This document shows, piece after piece, positions 24,656 through 32,973 of a stretch of DNA of 64,000 nucleotides (the first letter of the stretch is position 1; each line of letters starts with the position of its first letter). The stretch lies in NCBI RefSeq assembly GCF_005233515.1, contig NZ_QFZZ01000005.1:310001-374000 (forward strand), given 5' to 3'. Source of the DNA: Pseudomonas sp. CFBP13508. Its GTDB lineage: Bacteria > Pseudomonadota > Gammaproteobacteria > Pseudomonadales > Pseudomonadaceae. A program made the translations under genes and the position numbers. The notes under the pieces were generated by a model. That model made no database searches. It had not been told where the DNA came from and worked only from the letters and a program-made list of their open reading frames with translations.

Positions 24656-26327
24656 GGGCAGGCCCCAGCAAAATCCGCCCGCTGGAACACGTGGCGGTGT
24701 CATTGCGATAAGCGAAATACAACTTGCCGCGCTCGGCATCGAAACGCAGATGCAGCTGGATTTCATCACCCGGGCGCACCAGTTGCTGGAATTTCAGCAC
24801 TTCCATTCCGGCAAACGCGCCGTCCAGCTTCAGCAACTGCCGACCCAGATTCAGCGCCCATTCCACCTGCACCACCCCGGGCAAAACCGGTGCCTTGGGA
24901 AAGTGTCCGCTGAAGTAGGCCAGATCCGGCGGCACGCTGAGTTGCAGGCTCCACTCGCCGTCGCTTTCGCTTTGCTCCAGCACTTCGGGGGCTTTCGGCC
25001 GTGCGGCCAGCAGCAGCGCTTCGACGTCGGCTTGCGCCAGTTTGCCCTGGCTGTTCAACGGCATTTGCCGCAGCAGGCGCCAGCGTCGGGGCAGGGCGAG
25101 GGCTTCGCAATGTTGGCTCAGATGTTTGCGCAGGGTTTCGGCCAGGCCACGGCGGCCGTGCTCGCGCAGGGCGAACAGGCCCGATTCGCTGAGCACCAGC
25201 AGCGCACCGAGCGAGGCGCGGTTTTCCTGGACCACACCGAGGCGCGCCTCGGCGACCCAGTCATGGGCTGCCAAGGCCTGCTCAAGCATCGGCAGCGAGA
25301 TGCGTTTTTCTTCCAGTTTGACGATGCGGTCCAGTCGCCCCAGCAGTTCGAAACGACCATCGGCGGCAATGCGCGCGGCGTCAGCGCTGTGCTCGACATG
25401 GCCAGCAGGCAGGTAAGGCGAGGCGATCAGCAGGGCGCCGTCGCTGTCCTGGCTCAGCTCGACGCCGGCAAACGGCTGCCATAACGATTCGCCCTGGCGC
25501 CAGGCGATGCCGCCGGTTTCCGAGCTGCCGAGGATTTCCGTCGGCCATTGCTGCAAGCGCTGTTGCAGGCTTTGCGCCGCTTCCGGCGGCAACGCACCAC
25601 CGGAGGAAAACACCCGGCGCACCGCGCTCAGGGCCGGCCAGTCGAGGTTGTCGCCCATGCGCTTTAGCAGCGCCGGGCTCGCAACCCAGGCAAAGGCCGG
25701 GTATTCGCGGCTGGCGCGCTGCAAGTCTTCGGAAAAGGCCAGTTGCCGGCGCACGAACGGACGCCCGGCGCACAATGGCCACAACACGCGAAACAGCAGG
25801 CCATAGATGTGTTGCGTGGCGACACTGCCGATGATGCAGGCTTCACCGAGGTCTGCGCCCCATAACTGTTCCAGCGCTTCGACCTCCTTGGCCAATTGGC
25901 GCAGGGTCTTGTCGATGCGCTTGGGCTCGCCGCTGGAGCCGGAGGTGCACAGGCTCAGTCGGGATTGATCGAGATCCAGCTCTGCGCCGGGCAGGCCGGG
26001 CTGAGTGAAGTCGTTCAACCGGGCGTCGCCGGGTTGATCGGTCAGCCATAGATCGACTTGCTGCGACCAGCGCTGACGCGTCTGCGCTTGCAGATCCGCC
26101 GGCAGCAACACGCTGACGCCGGCACGCCAGGCACCGAGCAGGGCGATGGCGAGGTCGGCGGCATCTTCCAGATGCACGGCCAGGCTTTTCACGCCTCGGC
26201 TTTGCAGACCCGCGGCGACGCTCAAGGCCTGCGCTCGCAGTTGCGTGTGATCGAGTGCCGGCGCCTGGCAGATCGCCCGTGCCGGCAGTGCCTTGAGCAA
26301 CAGCTGCTCAAGTTTTATCCAATTCAT
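24648..26327 (-). CDS. apeH: Acyl-ACP ligase fused to dehydratase (ApeH-ApeI fusion)
   Basis: A 559-residue two-domain protein. Residues 1 to about 450 are an AMP-dependent ligase with P-loop SLCTSGSSGEPKRIDK and an EILGSSETGG block. It should activate the aryl acid and load it on the acyl carrier protein. Residues 465-559 are a hotdog domain of the FabZ/ApeI type, with YFSGHFPKAPVLPGV (His475) and VEW (Glu489). In E. coli these are two genes, apeH and apeI. There is no stop or start signal between the domains here. ATG 26327 has AAGAGG 6 bp upstream and overlaps the previous stop as ATGA; an in-frame ATG at 26360 would add 11 residues. Confidence 0.87.
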   Translation of the reverse strand: MNWIKLEQLLLKALPARAICQAPALDHTQLRAQALSVAAGLQSRGVKSLAVHLEDAADLAIALLGAWRAGVSVLLPADLQAQTRQRWSQQVDLWLTDQPGDARLNDFTQPGLPGAELDLDQSRLSLCTSGSSGEPKRIDKTLRQLAKEVEALEQLWGADLGEACIIGSVATQHIYGLLFRVLWPLCAGRPFVRRQLAFSEDLQRASREYPAFAWVASPALLKRMGDNLDWPALSAVRRVFSSGGALPPEAAQSLQQRLQQWPTEILGSSETGGIAWRQGESLWQPFAGVELSQDSDGALLIASPYLPAGHVEHSADAARIAADGRFELLGRLDRIVKLEEKRISLPMLEQALAAHDWVAEARLGVVQENRASLGALLVLSESGLFALREHGRRGLAETLRKHLSQHCEALALPRRWRLLRQMPLNSQGKLAQADVEALLLAARPKAPEVLEQSESDGEWSLQLSVPPDLAYFSGHFPKAPVLPGVVQVEWALNLGRQLLKLDGAFAGMEVLKFQQLVRPGDEIQLHLRFDAERGKLYFAYRNDTATCSSGRILLGPAHA

Positions 26328-26869
26328 GTACGGCCTCTTACCCGTTGTCGTATCAGCCATTCAATGGCAAACATCAGGCCGATCAATCCATAGGAGATCA
26401 GGCCGGTGTACAACATCCACCAATCCAGCGGCGCCCACAGGGTGAGGAGGGCGGCGCACAAACCGTTGCAGAAGAAAAACACGCTCCAGGCCAGCGTGAC
26501 CTTGCGCGTGTAGCGAATGGCAACCTGCGGCAGTTCCGGCTCACGCAAGCGCGCCAGACGCTCGACCATCGGCGGGCCGTATTTCAGGCTGGCGCCGAAC
26601 AGCACCAGCATGAACGCGCTGATCAGCACCGGGTACCAGCGCAGCAGCTGCGGGCTGTCGAACACCGCCAGCAACAGGCAGAACACCATCGCCACGCAGG
26701 CCATCCACAGGCTGCCGGGCTTGCGTTCGCCGGTCAGAGCGCGCGCCAGCCACAGGCTGCCCAGCAGCAGTGCAAATTGCCACGGGGCGAAATGCTCCAT
26801 GCCGAAATACACCGCAAAGGGGTACAGCAGACCGGCCAGCAGCAGGCCCAGGCCGATCAGTCGGCTCAT
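26324..26869 (-). CDS. apeG: COG4648-type membrane protein (ApeG-like)
   Basis: A 181-residue integral membrane protein with about five or six hydrophobic segments (for example LGLLLAGLLYPFAVYFG at the N-terminus and LDWWMLYTGLISYGLIGLMF near the end) and a basic C-terminus (RQRVRGRT). It corresponds to the uncharacterised membrane protein found in nearly all APE clusters between the carrier-protein genes and the ligase. No catalytic motif is recognisable. A scaffold or transport role at the inner membrane is inferred only from its conservation. Coupled at both ends by ATGA overlaps. Confidence 0.8.
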   Translation of the reverse strand: MSRLIGLGLLLAGLLYPFAVYFGMEHFAPWQFALLLGSLWLARALTGERKPGSLWMACVAMVFCLLLAVFDSPQLLRWYPVLISAFMLVLFGASLKYGPPMVERLARLREPELPQVAIRYTRKVTLAWSVFFFCNGLCAALLTLWAPLDWWMLYTGLISYGLIGLMFAIEWLIRQRVRGRT

Positions 26870-27120
26870 GCGGCCGGTTGAACCAGACGGAACACCGCCT
26901 CGACCACGTCACCGACGGTGCGCACCGATTTGAACTCTTCGGCGGCGATTTTCTTGCCGGTCTGGCGTTTGATGTGATCGATCAGGTCGACCGCATCGAT
27001 GCTGTCGATTTCCAGATCCTGATACAGATTGGCGTCCATGCTTACACGAGCCGGATCCAGTTCGAACAGCTCGACCAGGGCATCGCGCAGGGTGTTGAAG
27101 ATATCGTCACGAGTTTGCAT
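26866..27120 (-). CDS. apeF: Acyl carrier protein (ApeF-like)
   Basis: An 84-residue acyl carrier protein. The phosphopantetheine attachment Ser40 lies in the DSID box of LEIDSIDAVDLI. The four-helix layout and acidic N-terminal half fit the family. It is one of two carriers here; in the E. coli system ApeE and ApeF have separate tasks in priming and elongation, which sequence alone cannot assign. It starts 9 bp after the other carrier gene ends and overlaps apeG by 4 bp. Confidence 0.9.
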   Translation of the reverse strand: MQTRDDIFNTLRDALVELFELDPARVSMDANLYQDLEIDSIDAVDLIDHIKRQTGKKIAAEEFKSVRTVGDVVEAVFRLVQPAA

Positions 27121-27129
27121 GGTCCGTTC

Positions 27130-27405
27130 TCAAGCTGCCTGTTTTGCCGTGACGAATGCCGCAAGGCTGGCCACGTTGGTGAAATGGTTGCGGGTGTCTT
27201 TGGCATCGGCGTCGATCTTGATGCCGTATTTTTTCTGGATCGCCAGACCCAGTTCCAGCGCGTCCACAGAGTCCAGGCCGAGGCCTTCGCCGAACAATGT
27301 CTGCTCGTCGCCGATGTCCTCGGGGCTGATGTCTTCGAGACCCAAGGCGTCGATGATCAGCAGTTTGATGTCACGCACCAGGCTAGGGCTGTTCAGTTCG
27401 CTCAT
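27130..27405 (-). CDS. apeE: Acyl carrier protein (ApeE-like)
   Basis: A 91-residue acyl carrier protein with Ser46 in GLGLDSVDALEL as the phosphopantetheine site. It is clearly different from its neighbour at 26866-27120 (different helix I, and KYGIKIDAD after the site). I start it at ATG 27405, which has AAGGAG about 10 bp upstream. An in-frame ATG at 27435 lies before that site and lacks its own. The gene overlaps the end of the acyltransferase gene (27383). Confidence 0.88.
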   Translation of the reverse strand: MSELNSPSLVRDIKLLIIDALGLEDISPEDIGDEQTLFGEGLGLDSVDALELGLAIQKKYGIKIDADAKDTRNHFTNVASLAAFVTAKQAA

Positions 27406-28195
27406 CTGCGGCGAGCTCCTTAATGAAATAGTCATGCAAATAATCGTTGAGCTTGCGCGAGGCCTGCGGTGCGGGGCCTTGCGCGGCGAAGGTCTGTGGG
27501 TCTATATCGGCCCCCACGCGAAAACTGAAGTGCACGCGGCGATGGGGGATGCGATACCACGGCTCGGCTTTGGTCAGGGTGGTCGGGCTGACCTTGATGA
27601 TCACCGGCGTAACGATTTTCGCACCGCGCAGGGCAATCGCCGCCGCCCCCCGATGAAAGGCCGGCGCCTGCCCCGGCTGGGTGCGCGTGCCCTCGGGGAA
27701 GATGATCAGGGTCTGGCCGTCCTGCAACGACTGCGCGGCGGCGTCGAGCATGTCCATGCTGCCGTCGTTGCTGATGTATTCGGTGCGGCGCAGCGGGCCA
27801 CGGGTAAACGGGTTTTCCCAGAGGGTTTTCTTCACCACGCAATTGGCGTGGCGCACCAGACCGATGAGAAACACCACATCGATCAGCGACGGGTGATTGG
27901 CGATGATCATCTGCCCCGGCCGGCCGAGGCGTTCGGCGCCCTCGATGTCGTAGGTGAGCACGCCGGTGCGGGCCATGAAGCGCACGAAAAACCAGAACAG
28001 TCGGCTGACCGTACGCCGCGCGCGCAGGCGATGTTCAAGTGCATCACCGGGCAGGCAGCCGAGCAGCGGAAATACCAGCAGGCGCAGACACAGCCCGCCG
28101 AGCCCGAACAAGGCGAAGCTCGCAGCTGTGGCCAGCAGGCGCCAGTAGTAGGCGTCGCGGTGTTTGGCGGTCACGGGTTGCGATGCCAGGTCCAT
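27383..28195 (-). CDS. apeD: 1-acyl-glycerol-3-phosphate acyltransferase family (ApeD-like)
   Basis: A 270-residue PlsC-family acyltransferase with N-terminal hydrophobic helices (LLATAASFALFGLGGLCLRL). The catalytic HX4D motif NHPSLID is at 100-106 (His101, Asp106), and the substrate motif FPEGTR at 166-171. It is the second acyltransferase of the operon and would build or load the lipid part of the product. I chose ATG 28195, which overlaps the upstream gene by 25 bp; an upstream ATG at 28222 is possible. Confidence 0.85.
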   Translation of the reverse strand: MDLASQPVTAKHRDAYYWRLLATAASFALFGLGGLCLRLLVFPLLGCLPGDALEHRLRARRTVSRLFWFFVRFMARTGVLTYDIEGAERLGRPGQMIIANHPSLIDVVFLIGLVRHANCVVKKTLWENPFTRGPLRRTEYISNDGSMDMLDAAAQSLQDGQTLIIFPEGTRTQPGQAPAFHRGAAAIALRGAKIVTPVIIKVSPTTLTKAEPWYRIPHRRVHFSFRVGADIDPQTFAAQGPAPQASRKLNDYLHDYFIKELAADERTEQP

Positions 28196-28896
28196 ACACG
28201 ATTTTTCCACGCATGTTGGCAATCAGGTTGTTGGCCGAGCAGGGTTCGCAGCAGGTTGAGCGCGTGCGGCCAGTGCGCCTTGGACCGGGTTTCGGTGCTG
28301 CTGTTCAGGGTCAGCCGCCAGTCGGTACCGGGCGTGAGCAATAAACCCAGCGCGTAAGGGAACGGCACGTCGTCGACCCACTGCGAATAGGCCTCGGGCG
28401 GTTGTTCTTCGGTGATCACCAGCAACACCGCTGGGGCGCCTTCTTCGAGCAGTGCGGCTGCTTCGAGCATGCCATGTTCAAGGCCATCGCCAGCCGCAGC
28501 GAGGGCGGTCATTTCGCTGGTTTCACCGCGCATGATCGACCACAGGCCGATGATCGCGTTGTGCACCGAGAGGCTGAACTGGGTCGGCGACAAGGGCTGT
28601 TCGGTGGCCAGGTCGCGGAGGATTTCAAACGTGCGCGGGGTTTCCCCGTGCCGCGAGACGAACACCAGCGGCAGACTTTCCCGTCCGTCGGCCAGTGGCC
28701 AGCCAACGCTGAAGGCCATCCGCGCCAGGCGGCTGAGGCGACGGCGTTGCATGGCCGGCAGAAACGACACATCGGGCGCGGCATCACTGCTCTGCAGCAC
28801 GACCGGTTGTCGGCTCCAGGCCTGCCAGGCGTCCACGCTGTCGAGCCCCGGGGCCCACGCGCGCCATTGGGCGATGTTGAAGTTGATCACGGACAT
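28171..28896 (-). CDS. apeC: Ketosynthase-like chain length factor (ApeC-like)
   Basis: A 241-residue protein of the 'beta-ketoacyl synthase N-terminal-like' type, much shorter than a ketosynthase. The region SLSVHNAIIGLWSIMRGETS matches the ketosynthase active-site neighbourhood, but there is no catalytic Cys and no HGT motif. In the characterised APE pathway ApeC pairs with ApeO as a chain-length factor, and this lack of catalytic residues fits. It is the first gene of the minus-strand operon; the 356-bp gap upstream must hold the main promoter. Confidence 0.82.
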   Translation of the reverse strand: MSVINFNIAQWRAWAPGLDSVDAWQAWSRQPVVLQSSDAAPDVSFLPAMQRRRLSRLARMAFSVGWPLADGRESLPLVFVSRHGETPRTFEILRDLATEQPLSPTQFSLSVHNAIIGLWSIMRGETSEMTALAAAGDGLEHGMLEAAALLEEGAPAVLLVITEEQPPEAYSQWVDDVPFPYALGLLLTPGTDWRLTLNSSTETRSKAHWPHALNLLRTLLGQQPDCQHAWKNRVWTWHRNP

Positions 28897-29252
28897 TCAT
28901 CCCGCCCCTGCGGGCTTTCGTTGACGCGTTGAGTCGCCAGCGCCGCAGCAGGCTTGGCTTGGCGCAGGGCGCCGGGTGGCGCGCATTATCCCGGTGCGAC
29001 GGGTGTGTAGCAAATGTTGGTTACATTTTGCCCAACAAAATGTACCGAGCGGTTCGCTGCATGGCTATCACTTGGCCATTATCCAGATTTGACGCGGCGT
29101 GTCTGTCAGGTGTCTCTGGGATGGCTGGCGGTTTTTTCCATGTCTGGGCGTCGATTTTTACACCTGACGACGTAGTCCATGTCCGTGAAGGTAGCGAAGC
29201 GCGGCCACCGCCAACTACACTCGGTCATTCTTTGATACACGGAGGTTTGGTC
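28897..29252. promoter_or_regulatory. Divergent promoter region of the APE operon and parA
   Basis: A 356-bp gap between the divergent apeC and parA genes. It holds a near-perfect palindrome TACATTTTG (29022-29030), 5 bp, CAAAATGTA (29036-29044), an AT-rich island in GC-rich surroundings and a good candidate operator for the 18-kb operon. The last 40 bp before parA include CTTTGATACAC and GGAGG. I cannot assign -10/-35 boxes with confidence, and I see no convincing gene in the gap. Confidence 0.5.
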
Positions 29253-30023
29253 ATGCGGCGCGTGGTGTTCAATCAGAAAGGTGGCGTGGGCAAGTCCAGC
29301 ATCGCCTGCAATCTGGCGGCGGTCAGCGCCAGCGAGGGTTATCGCACGTTGTTGGTCGACCTCGATGCCCAGGCCAATTCCACCCAGTACCTGACCGGGC
29401 TCACCGGCGACGACATTCCTATGGGCATCGCCGATTTCTTCAAACAGACCCTGTCGTCCGGGCCGTTCTCGAAAAAGAATCAGGCGGACATCTACGAAAC
29501 CCCGTTCGACAACCTGCACATCATTACCGCCACTGCCGAACTGGCCGACCTGCAGCCCAAGCTCGAGGCTAAACACAAGATCAACAAGCTGCGCAAGTTG
29601 TTGGACGAATTGTCCGAGGACTACGACCGGATTTATCTGGATACCCCGCCGGCACTGAACTTCTACGCGGTGTCGGCGCTGATTGCGGCGGATCGCGTGC
29701 TGATTCCCTTCGACTGCGACAGCTTCTCGCGTCAGGCCCTGTACGGGCTGATTGCCGAGATCGAAGAGTTGAAGGACGACCATAACGAAGGCCTGGAAGT
29801 GGAAGGCATCGTGGTCAATCAGTTTCAGGCCCGGGCCAGCCTGCCGCAGCAGATGCTCGATGAGTTGATCGCCGAAGGCTTGCCGGTGTTGCCGGTGTAC
29901 CTGAGCAGTTCGGTGCGCATGCGCGAGTCGCACCAGGCCAGCATGCCGCTGATCCATCTCGATCCACGGCACAAGCTGACGCAGCAGTTTGTGGAACTGC
30001 ACAACCTGCTGGAAGACCACTGA
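29253..30023 (+). CDS. Orphan ParA-family ATPase
   Basis: A 256-residue ParA/MinD-type P-loop ATPase. The deviant Walker A motif KGGVGKSS is at 9-16, with the signature Lys near its start. DLDAQANST (A' motif) and YLDTPPAL (Walker B region) follow. GGAGG lies 7 bp before the ATG. No parB-like gene or obvious parS site lies beside it, so it is not a replicon partition locus. Such orphan ParAs position protein complexes or cell-surface systems. Being divergent from the APE operon may be coincidence. Confidence 0.85.
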   Translation: MRRVVFNQKGGVGKSSIACNLAAVSASEGYRTLLVDLDAQANSTQYLTGLTGDDIPMGIADFFKQTLSSGPFSKKNQADIYETPFDNLHIITATAELADLQPKLEAKHKINKLRKLLDELSEDYDRIYLDTPPALNFYAVSALIAADRVLIPFDCDSFSRQALYGLIAEIEELKDDHNEGLEVEGIVVNQFQARASLPQQMLDELIAEGLPVLPVYLSSSVRMRESHQASMPLIHLDPRHKLTQQFVELHNLLEDH

Positions 30024-30044
30024 TACCCCGACTCACACGCAAAT

Positions 30045-30138
30045 CCTGTGGGAGCGAGCCTGCTCGCGAAGAGGCCGGCACATTCACCATCGGCGCTGAA
30101 TGATCGACCGCCTTCGCGAGCAGGCTCGCTCCCACAGG
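30045..30138. repeat. REP element, paired inverted copies (copy 4)
   Basis: CCTGTGGGAGCGAGCCTGCT and its reverse complement, between the convergent ends of parA and trxC; about 45 bp of variable sequence separates the arms. Confidence 0.9.
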
Positions 30139-30153
30139 GTGGTCTGTGTTGGG

Positions 30154-30588
30154 TCAGATGCCTTGGCTACGCAACCACGCCATCAACTGCGGCAATGGAA
30201 ATGCACCGCTTTGCCGCGCCACTTCCCTGCCGTTTTTAAACAGAATCAGACTCGGAATCGAGCGAATCCCCAACTGCGCCGACAACTGCTGATTCGCTTC
30301 GCTGTCGAGCTTGGCCAGCCGACACTTGCCCGCCAACTGCGCCGCCGCCTGCTCAAACACCGGCGCGAACGACTTGCACGGCCCGCACCAGTCCGCCCAC
30401 ACATCCACCAGTAACGGCAGATCGCCCTTGATCTGACTGGCGTAATCGCCTTGTTTGAGTTCAAAGGGTTTGCTCAGCAGTACCGCAGATTTGCAGCGTC
30501 CGCACTTGGGTTGATCGGCGAGACGCTCGGCTGGAATGCGGTTGACGCCGTTGCAGGAGGGGCAGGGGATGAGGAGTGGGGTGGTCAT
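30154..30588 (-). CDS. trxC: Thioredoxin 2
   Basis: A 144-residue thioredoxin with the N-terminal zinc finger that defines TrxC. Zinc ligands are C9, C12 (CPSC), C29 and C32 (CGRC). The redox centre WCGPC is at 67-71 and the cis-Pro motif SIPSLILF follows. It reduces cytoplasmic protein disulphides; in other bacteria TrxC belongs to the oxidative-stress response. It stands alone between a REP element and the mazEF upstream region. Confidence 0.93.
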   Translation of the reverse strand: MTTPLLIPCPSCNGVNRIPAERLADQPKCGRCKSAVLLSKPFELKQGDYASQIKGDLPLLVDVWADWCGPCKSFAPVFEQAAAQLAGKCRLAKLDSEANQQLSAQLGIRSIPSLILFKNGREVARQSGAFPLPQLMAWLRSQGI

Positions 30589-30824
30589 GATTGGTTCTCT
30601 GATAGGCAGTCTATAGAACTGATTTGGAGTCGATCTGCCAACTTATCAATGTCGCAACTGCTCACATTTTTCTCAAAACCGTTCCGGGATCGATGGCTAG
30701 TCTGAAGACCAATTCGGCGTTTTACGCTTGTCGTGAGGAGATCGCTTTGTCTGTATCTGCATGCTACTTTTGTTGCACTAATCCAGGAATCGATGATTCC
30801 TATGCATCAAATCGGAGCGACATA

Positions 30825-31094
30825 ATGTCCGTAACTTCCAAGATACGCCGCCAAGGCGGCGCTGCCGTCATTACGATTCCGCCCACGCTTTTAAAGTTGT
30901 TGCATCTGGAGGTTGGCGCACAGCTAGAGCTGAATGTGGTCGATGGCGAACTGATTGCTCGTCCAGCCGTAGCCGCTACGCGTAAGCGTTATAGTTTGTC
31001 AGAGCTACTCGAAGGCGCAGAAGAATTGCAGAAACTTAACGCCCAGACTAGCGAGACTCTTGAAGGTGATTCTGTCGGCCGGGAGCTGGGTTGA
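30825..31094 (+). CDS. mazE: MazE/PemI-like antitoxin
   Basis: An 89-residue AbrB/SpoVT-fold antitoxin. The N-terminal DNA-binding half (TSKIRRQGGAAVITIPPTLL) is typical of MazE/ChpS proteins, and the acidic C-terminal tail (LSELLEGAEELQKLNAQTSE) would wrap the toxin. GGAG lies 7 bp before the ATG. It overlaps the toxin start as TGATG and should repress its own promoter, which would lie in the 236 bp after trxC. That upstream stretch is AT-richer than its surroundings, consistent with horizontal gain. Confidence 0.85.
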   Translation: MSVTSKIRRQGGAAVITIPPTLLKLLHLEVGAQLELNVVDGELIARPAVAATRKRYSLSELLEGAEELQKLNAQTSETLEGDSVGRELG

Positions 31095-31456
31095 TGGTGC
31101 GCCGACAGCCCCCTCAGCGGGGTGACGTTTACTGGATTGATCCAAACCCAGTGGCGGGGCGGGAGATGATGAACAGACATCGCTTTGTGGTGATTACGCC
31201 CAGAGAGATCAACGCATTGGGCGTGAGCATGACGGTGCCTGTTACTAGCGGTGGGAATTTCAGCCGGAATATGGGTTTGGCGGTCGCCATTACTGGCCAC
31301 GAAACCAATGGTGTAGCGGTGTGTAATCAGGTTCGCAGTTTTGACATAGAACAACGGGTACGAGACGGCACGGCCAAATTCATCGAGCGACTGGATGATG
31401 TGACAATGTCTGACATCGTCGACCGTGTAATCAGTGCAATCGACCCGCTAAGCTGA
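31094..31456 (+). CDS. mazF: MazF/PemK/ChpB-like mRNA endoribonuclease toxin
   Basis: A 120-residue MazF-family toxin that cleaves mRNA at short sequences. Typical blocks are present: QRGDVYWIDPNP, HRFVVITP, MTVPVTSGGNFSRN and GVAVCNQVRSFDI. The start is the ATG in a TGATG overlap with the antitoxin; a TTG 3 bp earlier is the alternative. All core blocks look intact, so it is probably active, unlike the remnant near 9970. It ends 5 bp from the convergent selO end, so transcription from both sides meets there. Confidence 0.88.
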   Translation: MVRRQPPQRGDVYWIDPNPVAGREMMNRHRFVVITPREINALGVSMTVPVTSGGNFSRNMGLAVAITGHETNGVAVCNQVRSFDIEQRVRDGTAKFIERLDDVTMSDIVDRVISAIDPLS

Positions 31457-31461
31457 AGCGC

Positions 31462-32925
31462 CTACGAAGAACAACTGATCTCCAAATGCTTGCCCCACTC
31501 CGGTGGCCGCTCGGCGTAACCCTCCATCCCCGGCTGCTCCTCAAACGGTTTGCTCAGCACCGCATGCAGCCGGCGCACTTCGGAATAATCGCCTTGCTCG
31601 GCCGCATCGATGGCTTTTTGCGCAAGGTAATTGCGCAGGATGTACAGCGGATTGACCGCATGCATCCGTGCGCGGCGTTGTTCCTGATCGGCATTGCCGT
31701 CGCGGCCGACCCGGGCGACGTAGCGTTCGCCCCAGGCATCGAAACCCTTGATATCGACGAAGTCATCGCGCAGGCGGGCGACGGCCTGTTCGGCTGATTC
31801 TTCACCGAGGCGGCGGAAGAACAGCGTGTAGTCGACGCCGCTGTTCTGCATCAGTTGCAGCAGGTTTTCCAGCAGTTGCTGATCGTCGTCCTCGGCGGTG
31901 GTGAAGCCGAAGCGGCGGCGCATCAGGTCGAGGTAATGCGCTTGGAACAGCGGCAGGTACAAGCCGAGGGTTTCACGAAGGGCCTCGACGCTGATGAACG
32001 GCGTCAGTGCCTGGGCGAGGGCGCTGAGGTTCCACTGGCCAACCGGCACCTGATTGCTGAACGAGTAGCGGCCCTGATCGTCGGAGTGGTTGCAGATGAA
32101 ATGCGCGTCGAAGTCATCGAGGAAGGCGAACGGGCCGAAGTCGAAGGTGATGCCGAGGATCGACATGTTGTCGGTGTTCATCACGCCGTGGCAGAAGCCA
32201 TAAGCCTGCCACTTGGCGATCAGCTCGGCGTTGCGCTCGACGATCTCGCGGAACATCGCCAGATACGGTTCCGGTTGTTCCAGGCATTCGGGAAAGTGCA
32301 TCGCCAGCACATGCTCACCAAATTGCTTCTGCTGCTCGGGGCGCTTGGTGTAGTAGAAATATTCGAAGTGGCCGAAGCGGATATGGCTCGGTGCCAGACG
32401 CAGCACCATTGCCGCGCGTTCCTGTTTTTCCCGCCAGACCGGCGTATCGGAGCCGATCACGCAGGCGGCGCGCGAAGATGGAATGTTCAGCGCAAACAAC
32501 GCCTCGGAGGCGAGAAATTCGCGAATCGATGAGCGCAGCACCGCGCGACCATCGCCCATGCGCGAAAAGGGCGTTTGCCCGGCGCCCTTGAGGTGCAGGT
32601 CCCAGTGCTCACCAGCGTTGTTGTAGACCTCGCCCAGCAGCAGACCGCGACCGTCACCCAGTTGCGGGGTGTAGCCGCCGAACTGATGCCCGGAATACAC
32701 CATCGCCCGTGGTTCGGCGTCGGCCCACAGCTTGTGGCCACCGAACAGTTGCGCGAATTCTTCGGTTTCAGCGCTGGCCGGATCAAGATCCAACAGAGCC
32801 AGGGCGGCCGGACTGGCGACCACCAGGCGCGGATTGTCGATCGGCTCGGGCAGCACGTGCGCGGAGAACGCGTCGCCCAGGCGGGCGAAGCGATTGTCGA
32901 AAGTCAGTTCGTCGAGGGCTTTCAC
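31462..32925 (-). CDS. selO: Protein adenylyltransferase SelO (YdiU/UPF0061)
   Basis: A 487-residue pseudokinase-fold AMP transferase. Family blocks are intact: SGHQFGGYTPQLGDGRG, HLKGAGQTPFSRMGDGRAVL, NTDNMSILG and the DFG-like metal site DFGPFAFLDD. It ends in ISCSS, the C-terminal Cys thought to give redox control in bacterial SelO. In E. coli SelO AMPylates proteins during oxidative stress. It lies 48 bp behind mscK on the same strand, so it may be co-transcribed from the K+ antiporter/channel block. Confidence 0.93.
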   Translation of the reverse strand: MKALDELTFDNRFARLGDAFSAHVLPEPIDNPRLVVASPAALALLDLDPASAETEEFAQLFGGHKLWADAEPRAMVYSGHQFGGYTPQLGDGRGLLLGEVYNNAGEHWDLHLKGAGQTPFSRMGDGRAVLRSSIREFLASEALFALNIPSSRAACVIGSDTPVWREKQERAAMVLRLAPSHIRFGHFEYFYYTKRPEQQKQFGEHVLAMHFPECLEQPEPYLAMFREIVERNAELIAKWQAYGFCHGVMNTDNMSILGITFDFGPFAFLDDFDAHFICNHSDDQGRYSFSNQVPVGQWNLSALAQALTPFISVEALRETLGLYLPLFQAHYLDLMRRRFGFTTAEDDDQQLLENLLQLMQNSGVDYTLFFRRLGEESAEQAVARLRDDFVDIKGFDAWGERYVARVGRDGNADQEQRRARMHAVNPLYILRNYLAQKAIDAAEQGDYSEVRRLHAVLSKPFEEQPGMEGYAERPPEWGKHLEISCSS

Positions 32926-32973
32926 GGGCCGGCTCCAGCAGAATGTCCGAGCATTCTGCTGGGACCATGTCGG

